A stretch of DNA of 64,000 bases from an uncultured Verrucomicrobiota bacterium (GTDB lineage: Bacteria > Verrucomicrobiota > Verrucomicrobiia > Limisphaerales > UBA1412): positions 1-64,000 of the forward strand of contig CALXMK010000015.1 of NCBI GenBank assembly GCA_944389455.1, given 5' to 3'. Below are positions 9,239 through 19,500 of the stretch, piece by piece (within the stretch, counting starts at the first letter, position 1; each line of letters starts with the position of its first letter). The position numbers were made by a program, and so were the translations under genes. The notes beneath the pieces are model-generated. The model was given only the letters and a program-made list of their open reading frames with translations. It was not told the DNA's origin and made no database searches.

Positions 9239-9784
9239 ATGTACGACGTAAATGATTTTGTAACAGGTGTTTGGGAGGGTGAAAGATCCCTGAGTGAAAA
9301 TAAAGCAGCGCTGTTGAGCGCATTGGATCCCTCTGTGAGGGCAATTATTAAGTCTCTCGATTATGAAGAGTTACTGAAGGATTTTGAGGAATCTATTTGG
9401 GAATTGTTTCAGGATGAAACTCCGGATGGCGGCATTAAGATTATTCATTTTGGACTTCGAGAGGCAGCTGATGGATGCTGTGTTTATGTTGCCGGAACAA
9501 AACAGAGAGAGGTGCCGGAATTTCGAGATTCGGATTGTTGGGATTGGATTACTCAGAATGGAGGATGCTTAAATCTGCCGATTTTAAACCGTTTATGGGA
9601 CCGTCTTTGCGGAACCCGAGAGGAAGAGTGGGAGGTTGTATTGTCGGTATTTATGATTCTGCTCAAAGCATATCTTGACGAGAAAGGAGAATCATTTTTA
9701 GAGACATCAGGTTTGTCTCGGGTGAGGGTTTCTGTCGGTTTTGATGACGGGGATATCTACGAGACTGACTTGCCGAAAGCGTAA
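9239..9784 (+). CDS. Uncharacterised acidic protein
   Basis: I do not recognise this protein (181 residues from ATG 9239). It is acidic and rich in Trp and Leu, with a likely helical C-terminal half (LPILNRLWDRL, VVLSVFMILLKAYLDE) and no signal peptide or membrane segment. The frame is open back to 9023, which would overlap the minus-strand ABM gene; that extension is hydrophobic and low in complexity, so I favour a start at 9239, although a non-ATG start nearer 9122 is possible. A clean terminator follows 39 bases after the stop, which supports a real transcript. Confidence 0.55.
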   Translation: MYDVNDFVTGVWEGERSLSENKAALLSALDPSVRAIIKSLDYEELLKDFEESIWELFQDETPDGGIKIIHFGLREAADGCCVYVAGTKQREVPEFRDSDCWDWITQNGGCLNLPILNRLWDRLCGTREEEWEVVLSVFMILLKAYLDEKGESFLETSGLSRVRVSVGFDDGDIYETDLPKA

Positions 9785-9822
9785 TAAGATTATCCTATAA
9801 AATTTATTGGATATTTAAAGAA

Positions 9823-9863
9823 GATAACTTATTAGTATTATGATAAGTTATCGGGATTTTTAT
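9823..9863 (+). terminator. Terminator of the uncharacterised gene
   Basis: GATAACTTAT (9823-9832) pairs perfectly with ATAAGTTATC (9843-9852), and the hairpin is followed by GGGATTTTTATTT. Confidence 0.75.
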
Positions 9864-9936
9864 TTGTTGAGAGAAGTGAATATTTTCTTTCCACTTATCA
9901 ATGAAAGATTTTATTTTTTAACAAAATCCTAAGTAA

Positions 9937-9971
9937 AAAATAGAGATGATTCTGATCAAATTCTCTATTTT
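9937..9971 (-). terminator. Terminator of the ftsK-SDR operon
   Basis: AAAATAGAGA (9937-9946) pairs perfectly with TCTCTATTTT (9962-9971). Read on the minus strand the hairpin continues into a T-run, about 50 bases beyond the SDR stop. Confidence 0.75.
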
Positions 9972-10022
9972 GTTATATTAGTTGGAAAATCAGGCGGGTT
10001 ACCTCAAAGAGACATATTGAGA

Positions 10023-10736
10023 TTATAGTCTTTTATAGAGAGTGAAGGGGAGGTATTTGAGAAGATAAGCCAAGGGGCGATAGCGTTTAGTTACAACGGC
10101 AATTCTCTGTTTTCGTTGAAGAGCTTTGAAGATTTGAGCAGCGACTTTGTCCGCAGGCATTACCCAGAAGAGTCCTTCTCCCTTAGCCATAGCCGTATCC
10201 ACAAAACCGGGACGAATATCCGAGATATAGAGGGGCAAGCGAGAACGGAAAGCTTTTTTCTGCAATCCTTCCAAATAATTGATTTGATAGGCCTTGGAGG
10301 CGCTGTATGCCGGAGCGGCAGGTTCGCCTCGTAATCCTCCCAGAGAGGTAATGGCGGCTATATGTCCCCCTTTTTGTTCTTCAAAGATGTTATAGAGAAG
10401 ATCTATCAAATGTGTCCACCCGCAAACATTTGTTTGAAGAGTTGGAGCTTCTTTCTCAAAATCAAGTTTTGGATTCAGTTCTCCAGTCCCTGCGCAGATG
10501 ATAGCCATATCAATTCGACCCAACCGCGCTCTTAAAGAGAGGATTGCTTCCTTTGTTTGAGAGTAGTCAGTAATATCCGCAGTGAGATAGAGATATTTTG
10601 GATTTGTTTCACACAGCTCTTCCAGAGAGCGAGTTCTGCGTGCAAGAGCTGCGACTGTCGCACCCTGTTGGAGATAGAGCAAGGCGAGTTCTTTACCAAT
10701 TCCGCTTGAGGCTCCGATGATAATAATCTTTTTCAA
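10023..10736 (-). CDS. Short-chain dehydrogenase/reductase
   Basis: This 237-residue classical SDR has the nucleotide-binding GASSGIG (8-14), a CAGTG variant of the NNAG motif (81-85), catalytic Ser131 and the YSASK motif with Tyr144 and Lys148. The arginines after the second strand (ALARRTR) suggest NADP(H) preference. The C-terminus (YRPLAYLLKYLPFTLYKRL) resembles SDRs that associate loosely with membranes. It starts with TTG at 10734-10736, which shares two bases with the TGA stop of ftsK (TTGA), so translation is probably coupled to ftsK. The substrate is unknown. Confidence 0.85.
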   Translation of the reverse strand: MKKIIIIGASSGIGKELALLYLQQGATVAALARRTRSLEELCETNPKYLYLTADITDYSQTKEAILSLRARLGRIDMAIICAGTGELNPKLDFEKEAPTLQTNVCGWTHLIDLLYNIFEEQKGGHIAAITSLGGLRGEPAAPAYSASKAYQINYLEGLQKKAFRSRLPLYISDIRPGFVDTAMAKGEGLFWVMPADKVAAQIFKALQRKQRIAVVTKRYRPLAYLLKYLPFTLYKRL

Positions 10737-13273
10737 TCGCGATTAAGAATCAGAATTTCGCGGTCTCGTGAACCCCGGCTAGGACCGACGATATTACGGC
10801 GTTCCAGAATATCCATAATGCGAGCGGCACGGTTGTATCCCAGACGAAGTTCTCTTTGGAGAATGGATACGCTGGCTCGTTTGCGGCGGATAATCACATC
10901 AATGCAATCCTGAATCAGATCCTCATCTTCTCCGGAGTCTTCTTCACTCACTTCATCTTCAGAGCGGTTGAGATGTTCCATGAAATCGGTAGAGAAATCA
11001 GGTTTGGCCTGTTCAGAGATAAAGTTCAGTACGGAGTTGAGTTCGCTATCAGTAATAAGAGCTCCCTGAATGCGTAGATTTCGTGCGATGCCCGGAGGAA
11101 GGAAGAGCATATCTCCCTTGCCTAGGAGCTTTTCGGCTCCCGTGCTGTCAAGGATAGTTCTCGAATCAATGGCGCTGGCGACTTGAAAGGCAATGCGAGA
11201 GGGGATATTAGATTTAATAACTCCGGTAATAATGTCAACACTTGGGCGTTGAGTTGCGACAATGCAGTGGATACCGGCCGCACGGGCCATCTGAGTCAGA
11301 CGGGTAATGAGGGTTTCCACATCTTTGCCGGCAACAACCATCAGATCTGCTAATTCATCGATAATCAGGACAATGTAGCTGAGTTTTTCCGGGATATTGA
11401 GCTCTTCATCCCGAGGTACCGTGATTTCTTTATCCATTTCTGCGGCCATTCCTTCAGGGGGAATCGAATTTTCTTCATCCTGATTTTCCAGTGAGAAATC
11501 ATCTTTTTGCTCAGGTTCTTCTGTGGGTGTTGGCTCAGGAGGTTTGATGGTCCGAGAGTTAAAGTCTTTGATATTACGAACGCCTACTTTGGCGAAAATC
11601 TGATAGCGTTTTTCCATCTCATTGACCAGCCATTTAAGGGTCAGAACGACCTTCTTGGGATCGGTGACAACCGGTACGATCATATGAGGGAGTATATTGT
11701 ATTGCTGGAGTTCAACTACCTTGGGATCCACCATTACAAAGCGGAGTTCTTCCGGAGAAAATTTATAGAGTAAAGAGGCTACGATGGCGTTAATACAGAC
11801 CGATTTGCCGGAGCCGGTGCTGCCGGCTACCAGAAGGTGAGGCATTTCAGCCAGATCTGCGATAATTGCTTTGCCATAGATGTTTTTGCCGAGTGCAATA
11901 GGAATTTTAGCTTTAGAGTTGATCCATTCAGGGGATTCTAATAGTTCCCTCATGACAACTTTTACTTTTTCTCGATTGGGCACTTCGATGCCGACAGTAC
12001 TTTTACCAGGAATAGGAGCTAAGATATTGATGCTGACAGCTTCAAGAGCGGCGGCCAGATTGTCGCTCAGAGTTGTAAAGCGAGACATTTTAATGCCGCG
12101 TGCCGGCTGGAATTCATAGAGGGTGACTGTTGGGCCCCGGGTAATTCCTCTTGGCTGAACTTCGACCTTAAATTCCGAGAGAGTTTGCCGAATGCATTCG
12201 GCATTGTTGATCATTTCTTCTTCAGCATCCTGGGGTTCGATCTGAATTTCAGGTTCGTCCAGCAGATCGCTTGGAGGAAGCTTATAATCGCCGACGACAC
12301 GGGGAGGTGGAATTACTCCGGTAATCTGTTTTTGAACACTGCCTATATTATTGGAATTGATAATCTTATAGGATCCATTTTGTTCAGAAGGGGGTTCACT
12401 CCCTTCTGGGAGATCTTCTTCATCAATCTGATAACTTTCTTCCAGAGAAGTAATTTCAGGTTTATCTTCACTGGAGTTTTTTTCTTCCGAATCGGCTGAT
12501 AGAGAAGAGAGGTCATTGGCCTTAGCCGCTGCGGCCGCTGCACGGGCGGCTTCTCGTTCTTGGCGAGCGGCTTGAGCATTGGCGCGTTTTTCTTCCAGGA
12601 GCAATTGTCGCCGCTCTCGTTCTTCGCTTTTCCTTTTAGCTTCCTCCGCCTTGCGTCTGGCCTCGCGCTCTTTGCGGCGACGGATCATCTCTATGCGCCA
12701 GAGACGATATCTTTCGAGGATAGAGTTACTTATATCGGCGATACTGATGTTGCTTAATAAGAGGATGCTCAGGAGATATAAAGCGAGTAATACGGTCGTT
12801 GCACCTACTTTGCCAAAAATAAAGAAAACATGTTCATAGAGCATGTATCCCAGATAACCTCCGCCATGGATAAGCATCATATTATCAATAATTTTCGACG
12901 GAAGAAGATTAGTGTGGATTTCCAGAATACAGCAGAGTGTAGCCATCAGCAGTATAATCCATGGCCAGCGAAGACGTATTTTTTTAAGGATAGGAATAGG
13001 GAGAGATAGCCCCAGACCGATAAAAATTAAAGGAATCAGGAAGGCACCTATTCCGAAGAGATTCAAAAATCCTTTGCCCAAATAAGCCCCTACGATGCCG
13101 ATGCAGTTATAAGATTGGTGAGCATTGGTCTCCGGCATAAAATCTCTTTTGTCAAAAGTGATTAAAGCCAAAAAAAGCATAAAGCCGAAGACAGCTATAG
13201 CTACTCCGACTAACTCCCAATGTTTTGAAACAGTTTTACCCTCGTTCTTTTGAGCGCGTTTTCTCGACGCCAT
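10733..13273 (-). CDS. ftsK: DNA translocase FtsK
   Basis: This 846-residue protein pumps chromosomal DNA at the division septum. It has about four N-terminal membrane helices (residues 20-175), a strongly charged Arg/Glu/Ala linker (190-250), the RecA-type motor with Walker A GSTGSGKS (484-491) and Walker B IVLIIDE (634-640), and a C-terminal winged-helix gamma domain (about 785-846) that reads orienting DNA motifs. An acidic, proline-rich insertion of about 55 residues (575-630) interrupts the motor between the Walker motifs. I chose ATG 13273 because upstream residues (to TTG 13612) would overlap the divergent phosphoesterase gene and precede the first membrane helix. It is expressed with the SDR through a TTGA overlap. 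Confidence 0.93.
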   Translation of the reverse strand: MASRKRAQKNEGKTVSKHWELVGVAIAVFGFMLFLALITFDKRDFMPETNAHQSYNCIGIVGAYLGKGFLNLFGIGAFLIPLIFIGLGLSLPIPILKKIRLRWPWIILLMATLCCILEIHTNLLPSKIIDNMMLIHGGGYLGYMLYEHVFFIFGKVGATTVLLALYLLSILLLSNISIADISNSILERYRLWRIEMIRRRKEREARRKAEEAKRKSEERERRQLLLEEKRANAQAARQEREAARAAAAAAKANDLSSLSADSEEKNSSEDKPEITSLEESYQIDEEDLPEGSEPPSEQNGSYKIINSNNIGSVQKQITGVIPPPRVVGDYKLPPSDLLDEPEIQIEPQDAEEEMINNAECIRQTLSEFKVEVQPRGITRGPTVTLYEFQPARGIKMSRFTTLSDNLAAALEAVSINILAPIPGKSTVGIEVPNREKVKVVMRELLESPEWINSKAKIPIALGKNIYGKAIIADLAEMPHLLVAGSTGSGKSVCINAIVASLLYKFSPEELRFVMVDPKVVELQQYNILPHMIVPVVTDPKKVVLTLKWLVNEMEKRYQIFAKVGVRNIKDFNSRTIKPPEPTPTEEPEQKDDFSLENQDEENSIPPEGMAAEMDKEITVPRDEELNIPEKLSYIVLIIDELADLMVVAGKDVETLITRLTQMARAAGIHCIVATQRPSVDIITGVIKSNIPSRIAFQVASAIDSRTILDSTGAEKLLGKGDMLFLPPGIARNLRIQGALITDSELNSVLNFISEQAKPDFSTDFMEHLNRSEDEVSEEDSGEDEDLIQDCIDVIIRRKRASVSILQRELRLGYNRAARIMDILERRNIVGPSRGSRDREILILNRD

Positions 13274-13394
13274 AGCTTTAAAAATAGAGTGAAATGTGCT
13301 TTTTTGCAACTGTTTTGAGAAGAACTTGACAAAAAACATAGAGAATGAGAGACTGAATAAGTAATAAGGAAAGATAAATAAAGGTTTTGATCTT

Positions 13395-14354
13395 ATGAAG
13401 AATGGAAAAAATTTTCTTAGAACCAGCCGTCGAGATTTTCTTACTTTTGGAGGAATGCTCGCGGTGATGGCTTCATCGAACTCAATTCTCCTGGCTGATC
13501 GTGAAGTAAAAGAGAGTAAGGAGACGAAGCCGGAGGTTTTCAAATTTGCATTTTTAACGGATGTACATTTAAGTAGAAATTTAGTTAATCGGGCGGATGA
13601 TGGATTGCGCAAAGCTCTTCGTCATGCCAAGGATCAAGGTGCGGAGTTTGTTCTCTTCGGCGGGGACAGCGCGCACGCGGATCAAGGAACCGATGAGGAG
13701 GTGGAGCAGGTGTGGAAACGGTTTATCTCAATTGTCAAAGAATCCGGTTTGCGTGCTTATCATACAATAGGCAATCATGATGGGCGTGTTTATTGGGATG
13801 AGGATCCTAAAAAGGCTTGTTACGATCGTGAGTATGAGATTTTCGAAAAATATTGCGGGCCTACTTATTATTCTTTTGATTATAAAGGAATTCATTTTGT
13901 GGTTCTCAATTCGCTTTATCACAATTCTGGTAAAGGATGGTATGGGATTGGTCCAGAGCAGCTGAAGTGGCTGAAAGCGGATTTGGATAAGACGGGAGAG
14001 CTGAAGCCGGTGATAGCAAGCTTGCATGTTCCAATACTTTCTCTTTATTGGCAAGTGACGGAAGGGACGAATAAAAATGTGGATATTATCGCTAATTATA
14101 AAGAAGTGATGGATTTATTCGATCAGTATAATGTGAAGATAGTTTTGCAGGGACATCAGCATATCCATGAGGAGATCATGGAGAAAAAACGTCATTATCT
14201 GACCGGAGGAGCCGTAAGCGCAAATTGGTGGAATGGTGAATATTTTGGAACAGAGGAGGGATATTTGCTGCTTGAGGCGGATGCCCGCGGTAAGATCAGC
14301 TGGGAGTATGTAGATTATGGATGGGATGGGAAAAATCACTGTTCTGCGGAGTAA
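13395..14354 (+). CDS. Tat-exported calcineurin-like metallophosphoesterase
   Basis: This 319-residue protein begins with a twin-arginine signal (SRRDFLTFGG, residues 10-19), so it is exported folded. The metallophosphoesterase motifs follow in order: DVH (first metal ligands), GGDS, GNHD, a histidine in ASLHVP, and GHQH. These define a di-metal site cleaving phosphomonoesters or diesters; the substrate is not evident. The gene is divergent from ftsK, with 121 bases between the starts, and lies 94 bases before another Tat-exported enzyme, so they may share a transcript. No terminator is evident between the two. Confidence 0.85.
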   Translation: MKNGKNFLRTSRRDFLTFGGMLAVMASSNSILLADREVKESKETKPEVFKFAFLTDVHLSRNLVNRADDGLRKALRHAKDQGAEFVLFGGDSAHADQGTDEEVEQVWKRFISIVKESGLRAYHTIGNHDGRVYWDEDPKKACYDREYEIFEKYCGPTYYSFDYKGIHFVVLNSLYHNSGKGWYGIGPEQLKWLKADLDKTGELKPVIASLHVPILSLYWQVTEGTNKNVDIIANYKEVMDLFDQYNVKIVLQGHQHIHEEIMEKKRHYLTGGAVSANWWNGEYFGTEEGYLLLEADARGKISWEYVDYGWDGKNHCSAE

Positions 14355-14448
14355 GAAGGAGATTTTTTAAGATTCGTTAGGGATGACTTGACAAACGGGA
14401 TCTAATTTGAATAATTGTGTGTGAAGGTAGAATTTATTTTTACACATT

Positions 14449-15756
14449 ATGAACAACGAAAAACGAGTCCTTAAAACAAACCGCAGGGAGTTTTTGAAAA
14501 CTTCTGGAGCGTTTGCTGTGACAGGAGCAATGATTTCACAAGCTCCCTTTATTCTTACGGGTAAAGCGGCAGCTGCAGGAACCTTGAAAGTAGGTTTGGT
14601 AGGCTGTGGTGGTCGTGGTATCGGCGCGGCCATGCAGGCAATGAATGCTGATCCTAATGTGGAGTTAACTGCAATAGGAGATGTCTTTGATTTCAGAGCA
14701 AAACAGGCGCTGGATCAGTTGAAGGGGAATGCTAGCCTTGCTTCTAAGGTTAAAGTAACTCCTGAGACAATGTTTGTCGGGTTAGATGCTTATAAGAAAG
14801 TTACCGATGCGGTGGATGTCGTTTTGTTGACAACTCCTCCGGGTTTCAGACCGATGCATCTGGAGTATGCCGTAGAGAAAGGAAAGCATATCTTCTGTGA
14901 AAAACCGATGGCCGTTGATGCGGTAGGTTATCGCCAAGCGTTAGCAGCTGCCCGAAAAGCTAAAGAGAAGAATCTTTCTTTGGTTTCCGGTTTTTGTTGG
15001 CGTTATGGAACTCCTGAACGCGAGATTATGAATCGTGTGCTGGGAGGGCAGATTGGTAAGGTGGTCGCTGTTTACTCGACCTATAATACAGGGCCGCTTT
15101 GGTGCTATCCTCGTCAGAAAGAGTGGAGTGATCTCTTCTATCAGATGAGAAATTGGTATTACTTCTCTTGGATCTCTGGTGATCATATTGTAGAACAAGC
15201 TTGTCATAGTGTAGATAAGTTAGTTTGGGCTTTGGGAGATCAGGATCCTGTTTCTGCATTGGCACATGGTGGACGGCAGCAGCGTATAGAAAGTCAGTAT
15301 GGAAATATTTATGATCACTTCTTTGTTGTCTATGACTTCAAGGGAGGTGAAAGGGGCTTCTTAGCTTGCCGCCAGATGGCTAATTGCAGTGGAGGTAATG
15401 ATGACTATATCATGGGAACCAAAGGCTGTGCTAAAATTCAGGCCTTTGGCTCAGAAGAGATTACTGGTGAGAATCCATGGCGCTTAGCCAAGCGTACCGG
15501 CGTGGATATGTATCAGCAGGAACATAATGAGCTCTTCAAGAGTATCCGTAACGGTGAGGCAAAAAATGATGGCGAGTGGATGATGCGCAGTACACTTATG
15601 GCGATCATGGGCCGCGAATCCGCTTATACAGGCCGCAGATTAACTTGGGATGATATCAAATCGTCTGAGCAGAAGTTAATGCCTGAGAGTTTGGCATGGG
15701 ATATGGAGTTGCCGGAGCCTCCGATCCCGATGCCCGGAGTAACTGAGTTTATTTAA
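14449..15756 (+). CDS. Tat-exported Gfo/Idh/MocA-family oxidoreductase
   Basis: This 435-residue protein carries a Tat signal (NRREFLKTSGAF, about residues 11-22), then a Rossmann fold starting VGLVGCGGRGIG, the family motif EKPMAV, and the C-terminal alpha/beta domain. Tat export lets the NAD(P) cofactor be loaded before transport, as in glucose-fructose oxidoreductase. Exported Gfo/Idh/MocA proteins are highly expanded in Verrucomicrobiota and Planctomycetota, where they act on sugars or glycosides outside the cytoplasm. The exact substrate cannot be given. The SHSVDKLVW segment supplies a histidine typical of the catalytic region. It is followed by a hairpin-rich noncoding region. Confidence 0.85.
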   Translation: MNNEKRVLKTNRREFLKTSGAFAVTGAMISQAPFILTGKAAAAGTLKVGLVGCGGRGIGAAMQAMNADPNVELTAIGDVFDFRAKQALDQLKGNASLASKVKVTPETMFVGLDAYKKVTDAVDVVLLTTPPGFRPMHLEYAVEKGKHIFCEKPMAVDAVGYRQALAAARKAKEKNLSLVSGFCWRYGTPEREIMNRVLGGQIGKVVAVYSTYNTGPLWCYPRQKEWSDLFYQMRNWYYFSWISGDHIVEQACHSVDKLVWALGDQDPVSALAHGGRQQRIESQYGNIYDHFFVVYDFKGGERGFLACRQMANCSGGNDDYIMGTKGCAKIQAFGSEEITGENPWRLAKRTGVDMYQQEHNELFKSIRNGEAKNDGEWMMRSTLMAIMGRESAYTGRRLTWDDIKSSEQKLMPESLAWDMELPEPPIPMPGVTEFI

Positions 15757-16521
15757 GTCCGGATTTTCCCCCTCTTTGACGGCGATTTGCTGTAGAGGGG
15801 GGAATTGTTTATTCCTATTCTTCGCTGAAGAATGGGAACATGAAATACGCACGAATTGTAAAAAATGTAAAACCCCCTGCTTTATGGAACAGGGGGGAAC
15901 AAAGACAGACAATCTTTGTTTAGAGTTATGATTTATTAGTAGTACGTATTGGATGGAGCCTTGATGCAAAAAGGCTCCATCTTTTCTTATTTATGATGCC
16001 TTAATAAGAAAATTCCTATTGATATCCTCCTGAATTTCAAATTTTACCTATTAAAATTAAGAAAAGGTTAAAAATTAATTCCTATTTGAAGAGTTTAAAC
16101 CGGAATGTAGTTCGTTGTAGATAAAACCTTAATCCTTAAAAAGGAGGAGTTATATAAATTACTTTTTTAAAGAACGCATGCTCGGATGCTTTTATATGTC
16201 GCCTTGATTAATATCCCATGAAAGGATATTTAATTTAAAATAACAAAAGTGATGAAAAATACAAGCCCTAGATGTGTTTTTTAATAAATAAATTGGATTT
16301 TTCGATGTTGAAAGAGGAGAAATTAGAAATCAGAAAATTAGAGGAATATTTCAATAGGTGTTTTTAATATTCTAATTTATGAACATAGATATAAAATCCT
16401 CCAAACCGATAAGTGGGATTGGAAATTCGGTATAAAAAATGCTATCCTTATTTGGGAAATGGGTGAAATTAGATAATAGATTTGTAATGAAGATGGAATC
16501 TGCTATATTAAATTGGCGTTT
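15757..16521. other. 765-base noncoding region with four hairpins, then AT-rich DNA
   Basis: The first 230 bases hold four well-formed hairpins: 15768-15802 (C5TCT/AGAG6), 15812-15838 (12-bp stem with one wobble), 15873-15896 (CCCCCTG/CAGGGGG) and 15952-15981. The rest (about 15990-16520) is AT-rich. I see no convincing gene there: AAGGAGGAG at 16141 precedes only a nine-codon frame. Confidence 0.6.
15952..15987 (+). terminator. Terminator closing the hairpin-rich region
   Basis: GATGGAGCC (15952-15960) pairs perfectly with GGCTCCATC (15973-15981), followed by TTTTCTT. It isolates the CotH cluster from upstream transcription. Confidence 0.75.
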
Positions 16522-19500
16522 ATGACAAGAGTTTGTTTTTTATTAATTGTAATTTTTTTGAGTGGTTGGATAAATAGGGAAGTTGTTGCTGAAACTAGAA
16601 CTCTTGTATCTTCAGGCTCAGAATGGCGTTATTTTAAAGGAACTCGGGAACCTGGAGTAGGCTTTAATTATTGGAAGAGCCTTGCTTATGATGACAGTAA
16701 CTGGGATTGTGGAGCGAGTCCTATTTATTACGGTGGAGGAATTAGCGATGGAACGCAGCTTGCGGATATGAAGGGAAATTATTCGAGTGTTTATTTTCGC
16801 AAGACTTTTTTTCTTGAGGATGGCAATTATACATCGCTTAAACTTAGAGTATTATGTGATGATGGGTGTATTGTTTGGCTTAATGGCAGAGAAATCCTTC
16901 GTTTTAATACTCCTGAAGGAGATTTAGCCTACGATGCGGTGGCTTCTGAGTTGATAACCTCTGCAAGTTGGAAGGAGTATGATATCAGTGATTTTATTTC
17001 TGTTCTTTGGGAGAATGAGAATAATATATTGGCTATTCATGGGTTAAATGTGAGTCTAGATAATAGCAGCGATTTTGTATTGGATATGGAGTTGGAGGCG
17101 GAGAGCATTAATGATTGGCAGCCCCCGAGAATAGCGGAGATTTTGCCTGAGGAGGGAACTTTTGTGGGGAATCCACCCAGTGTGAGCGTAATTTTCAATG
17201 AACCCGTAAAAGGAGTAAAATCGGATGATTTGTTCTGTAACGGAGTGAGTGCGAGAGAGGTGAGACAAATCAATGAGATGTGGTATCAGTTTGATTTTGA
17301 TGTGCAAGAAGAGGGAAGTTCACTTCAGTTTGAATGGAATCCTGAAGCAGAGATCTGTGATTTATCCGGTTTGGATAATCAGTTTATTCCGGATGTAAAT
17401 CCCTGGTGGTGTGAGGTTCATTCTGGGAAATGGAGAGGGAGTGTGATTATCAGTGAGATTATGACGGATAATGATTCTACTCTCAAGACATGGAACGGAA
17501 TGTATGAGGATTGGATCGAATTGTATAATCCGGGGATTGCAGCTGTTGATCTTAGTGGATGGTATTTGACTGATTCGAAGGGGGATTTAACTTGTTGGCA
17601 GTTTCCGGAGGGGACGGAACTGGGAGCGGGGGAGTGTATGATTGTTTTTTGTGATGGGACAGAGGGACAACCTTATATCAATCGGGAATATCATGCGAAT
17701 TTCAGTTTGAATAAGGAAGGAGAGTATTTGGCTTTGGTTTATAAGGATGGTGAGACTATAATTCATGAATTTGCCCCGGTCTATCCGGAGCTGAGGACCG
17801 ATTGTTCTTATGGAATAGGAGGTTTTTATTATTTGGATCCAAGCCCGGGACAGGTCAATGGGATAGGATTGTATGCACCGGTAGGAGAAATTCAGTTTAG
17901 TGAGCCTCGGGGCTATAAAGATAGCCCTTTTACGTTAACTTTAAGTACCGCAGATGAAGGAGCCAGAATTTATTATACGCTAGATGGAACTGTTCCCTCC
18001 AAGGAGAATGGACAGTTGTATAGGGAGCCACTCTATATTGATCGGATTACATGTCTGCGAGCTATTGCAATCAAAGAGGGGCATTTGGATTCAGAGGTAG
18101 TCACAAGAACATGGTTATTTTTGGAGGAGGTCTTAACTCAATCGGCATCGACTCCGGAGGGATGGCCGGCTTCTTATGCGGTGAATGGTCACAAAATGGA
18201 ATATGGAATGAATCCCGCTATTGTTAATTCCTCAAAATACAGCGAGGATATACGTAAGGGTTTTATGAGCATAGATACAATTTCCATGGTGACGGATTTA
18301 AAGAATTTATTCGATCCGACGATTGGTATTTATGTGAATCCTTCTGGCAGTGGAGAAGATTGGGAGAGACCAGCTTCTTTGGAATTAATAGATCCTGATG
18401 GGGGAGAGGAATTCCAGTTGGAATCTGGAATTCGTTTACGTGGTTCTGCCAGCCGTACGGCCAGTAATCCTAAGCATTCTTTTCGATTCTTTTTTCGTTC
18501 TCGTTACGGAGGAACATTGAAATTCCCGCTTTTTGGAGAAGAAGGTGCTCTTGAGTTTGATAAGGTGGATTTGAGAACTTCCCAAAATTACTCTTGGGCA
18601 TATGAGATTACTCCTTATGATACTTTTATTCGAGAGACTTTTGCGCGAGATTCTCAGCGGGATGTGGGAATGCCTTATACCCGGAGCCGTTATTATCATC
18701 TGTTCATCAACGGACAGTACTGGGGATTATATCAGACTCAGGAGCGCAGTGAGACCAGCTACGCAGAGACTTATTTAGGCGGAAATAAAGAGGATTGGGA
18801 TTTGCTCAAGACAGAGTCTTCTAATCGGAATACGGTTGTTTCAGAGGGAACGGATGAAGCCTCATATGAATTGCATCGGATTACCATTGAAGAAGGGTTT
18901 GCGGGCGATTATGCAACAAATTATTGGAGAATTAAGGGGTTGAATCCAGATGGAACTTATAATGCTAATTTACCTTGTTATTTGGATGAGAAGAATTTGC
19001 AGGAATACATGCTCAACGTCTATATGACGAGTGATACCGATTCTCCGATTTCGGTATGGGGAGGATTCGCAAATAATATTTTTGGACTTTATAACAGGGT
19101 TAATCCCAGTGGATTTAAATGGTTTAGACATGATGGTGAACATTGTCTCGGAGGACGTCGCTATCTGGGATACGGAGAGGCTTTTGACCTAATTGCCTGT
19201 GGCTGGGACTATAATGATTTTATTCGGTTTAATCCTATGCGTTTGCATCAGAGGCTAATGGATCATCCAGATTATAGAATGAATTTTATCGATCTCATTC
19301 AAAAGAGGGTTTTGAATGATGATGGGGAGTTTACAATAGAGGCTAATCGCGCTCGTTGGAAAAAACGGCAGGAGGAATTAGTGACCCCAATTGTAGCGGA
19401 ATCAGCTCGTTGGGGGCATGGTTATACTCGGGAGGATTGGTATAAAGAGTGTGATTATGTACTTAATACCTTTTTCACAGAACATCCTGCATACTTGATG

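Noticed and set aside
13274-13612. N-terminal extension of FtsK from TTG 13612
   Set aside because: It would overlap the divergent phosphoesterase gene, and the added residues look like an antisense frame; the family start fits ATG 13273.
16141-16207. Small gene after a strong ribosome-binding-like AAGGAGGAG
   Set aside because: The only frame is nine codons long and the spacing to its ATG is too great.
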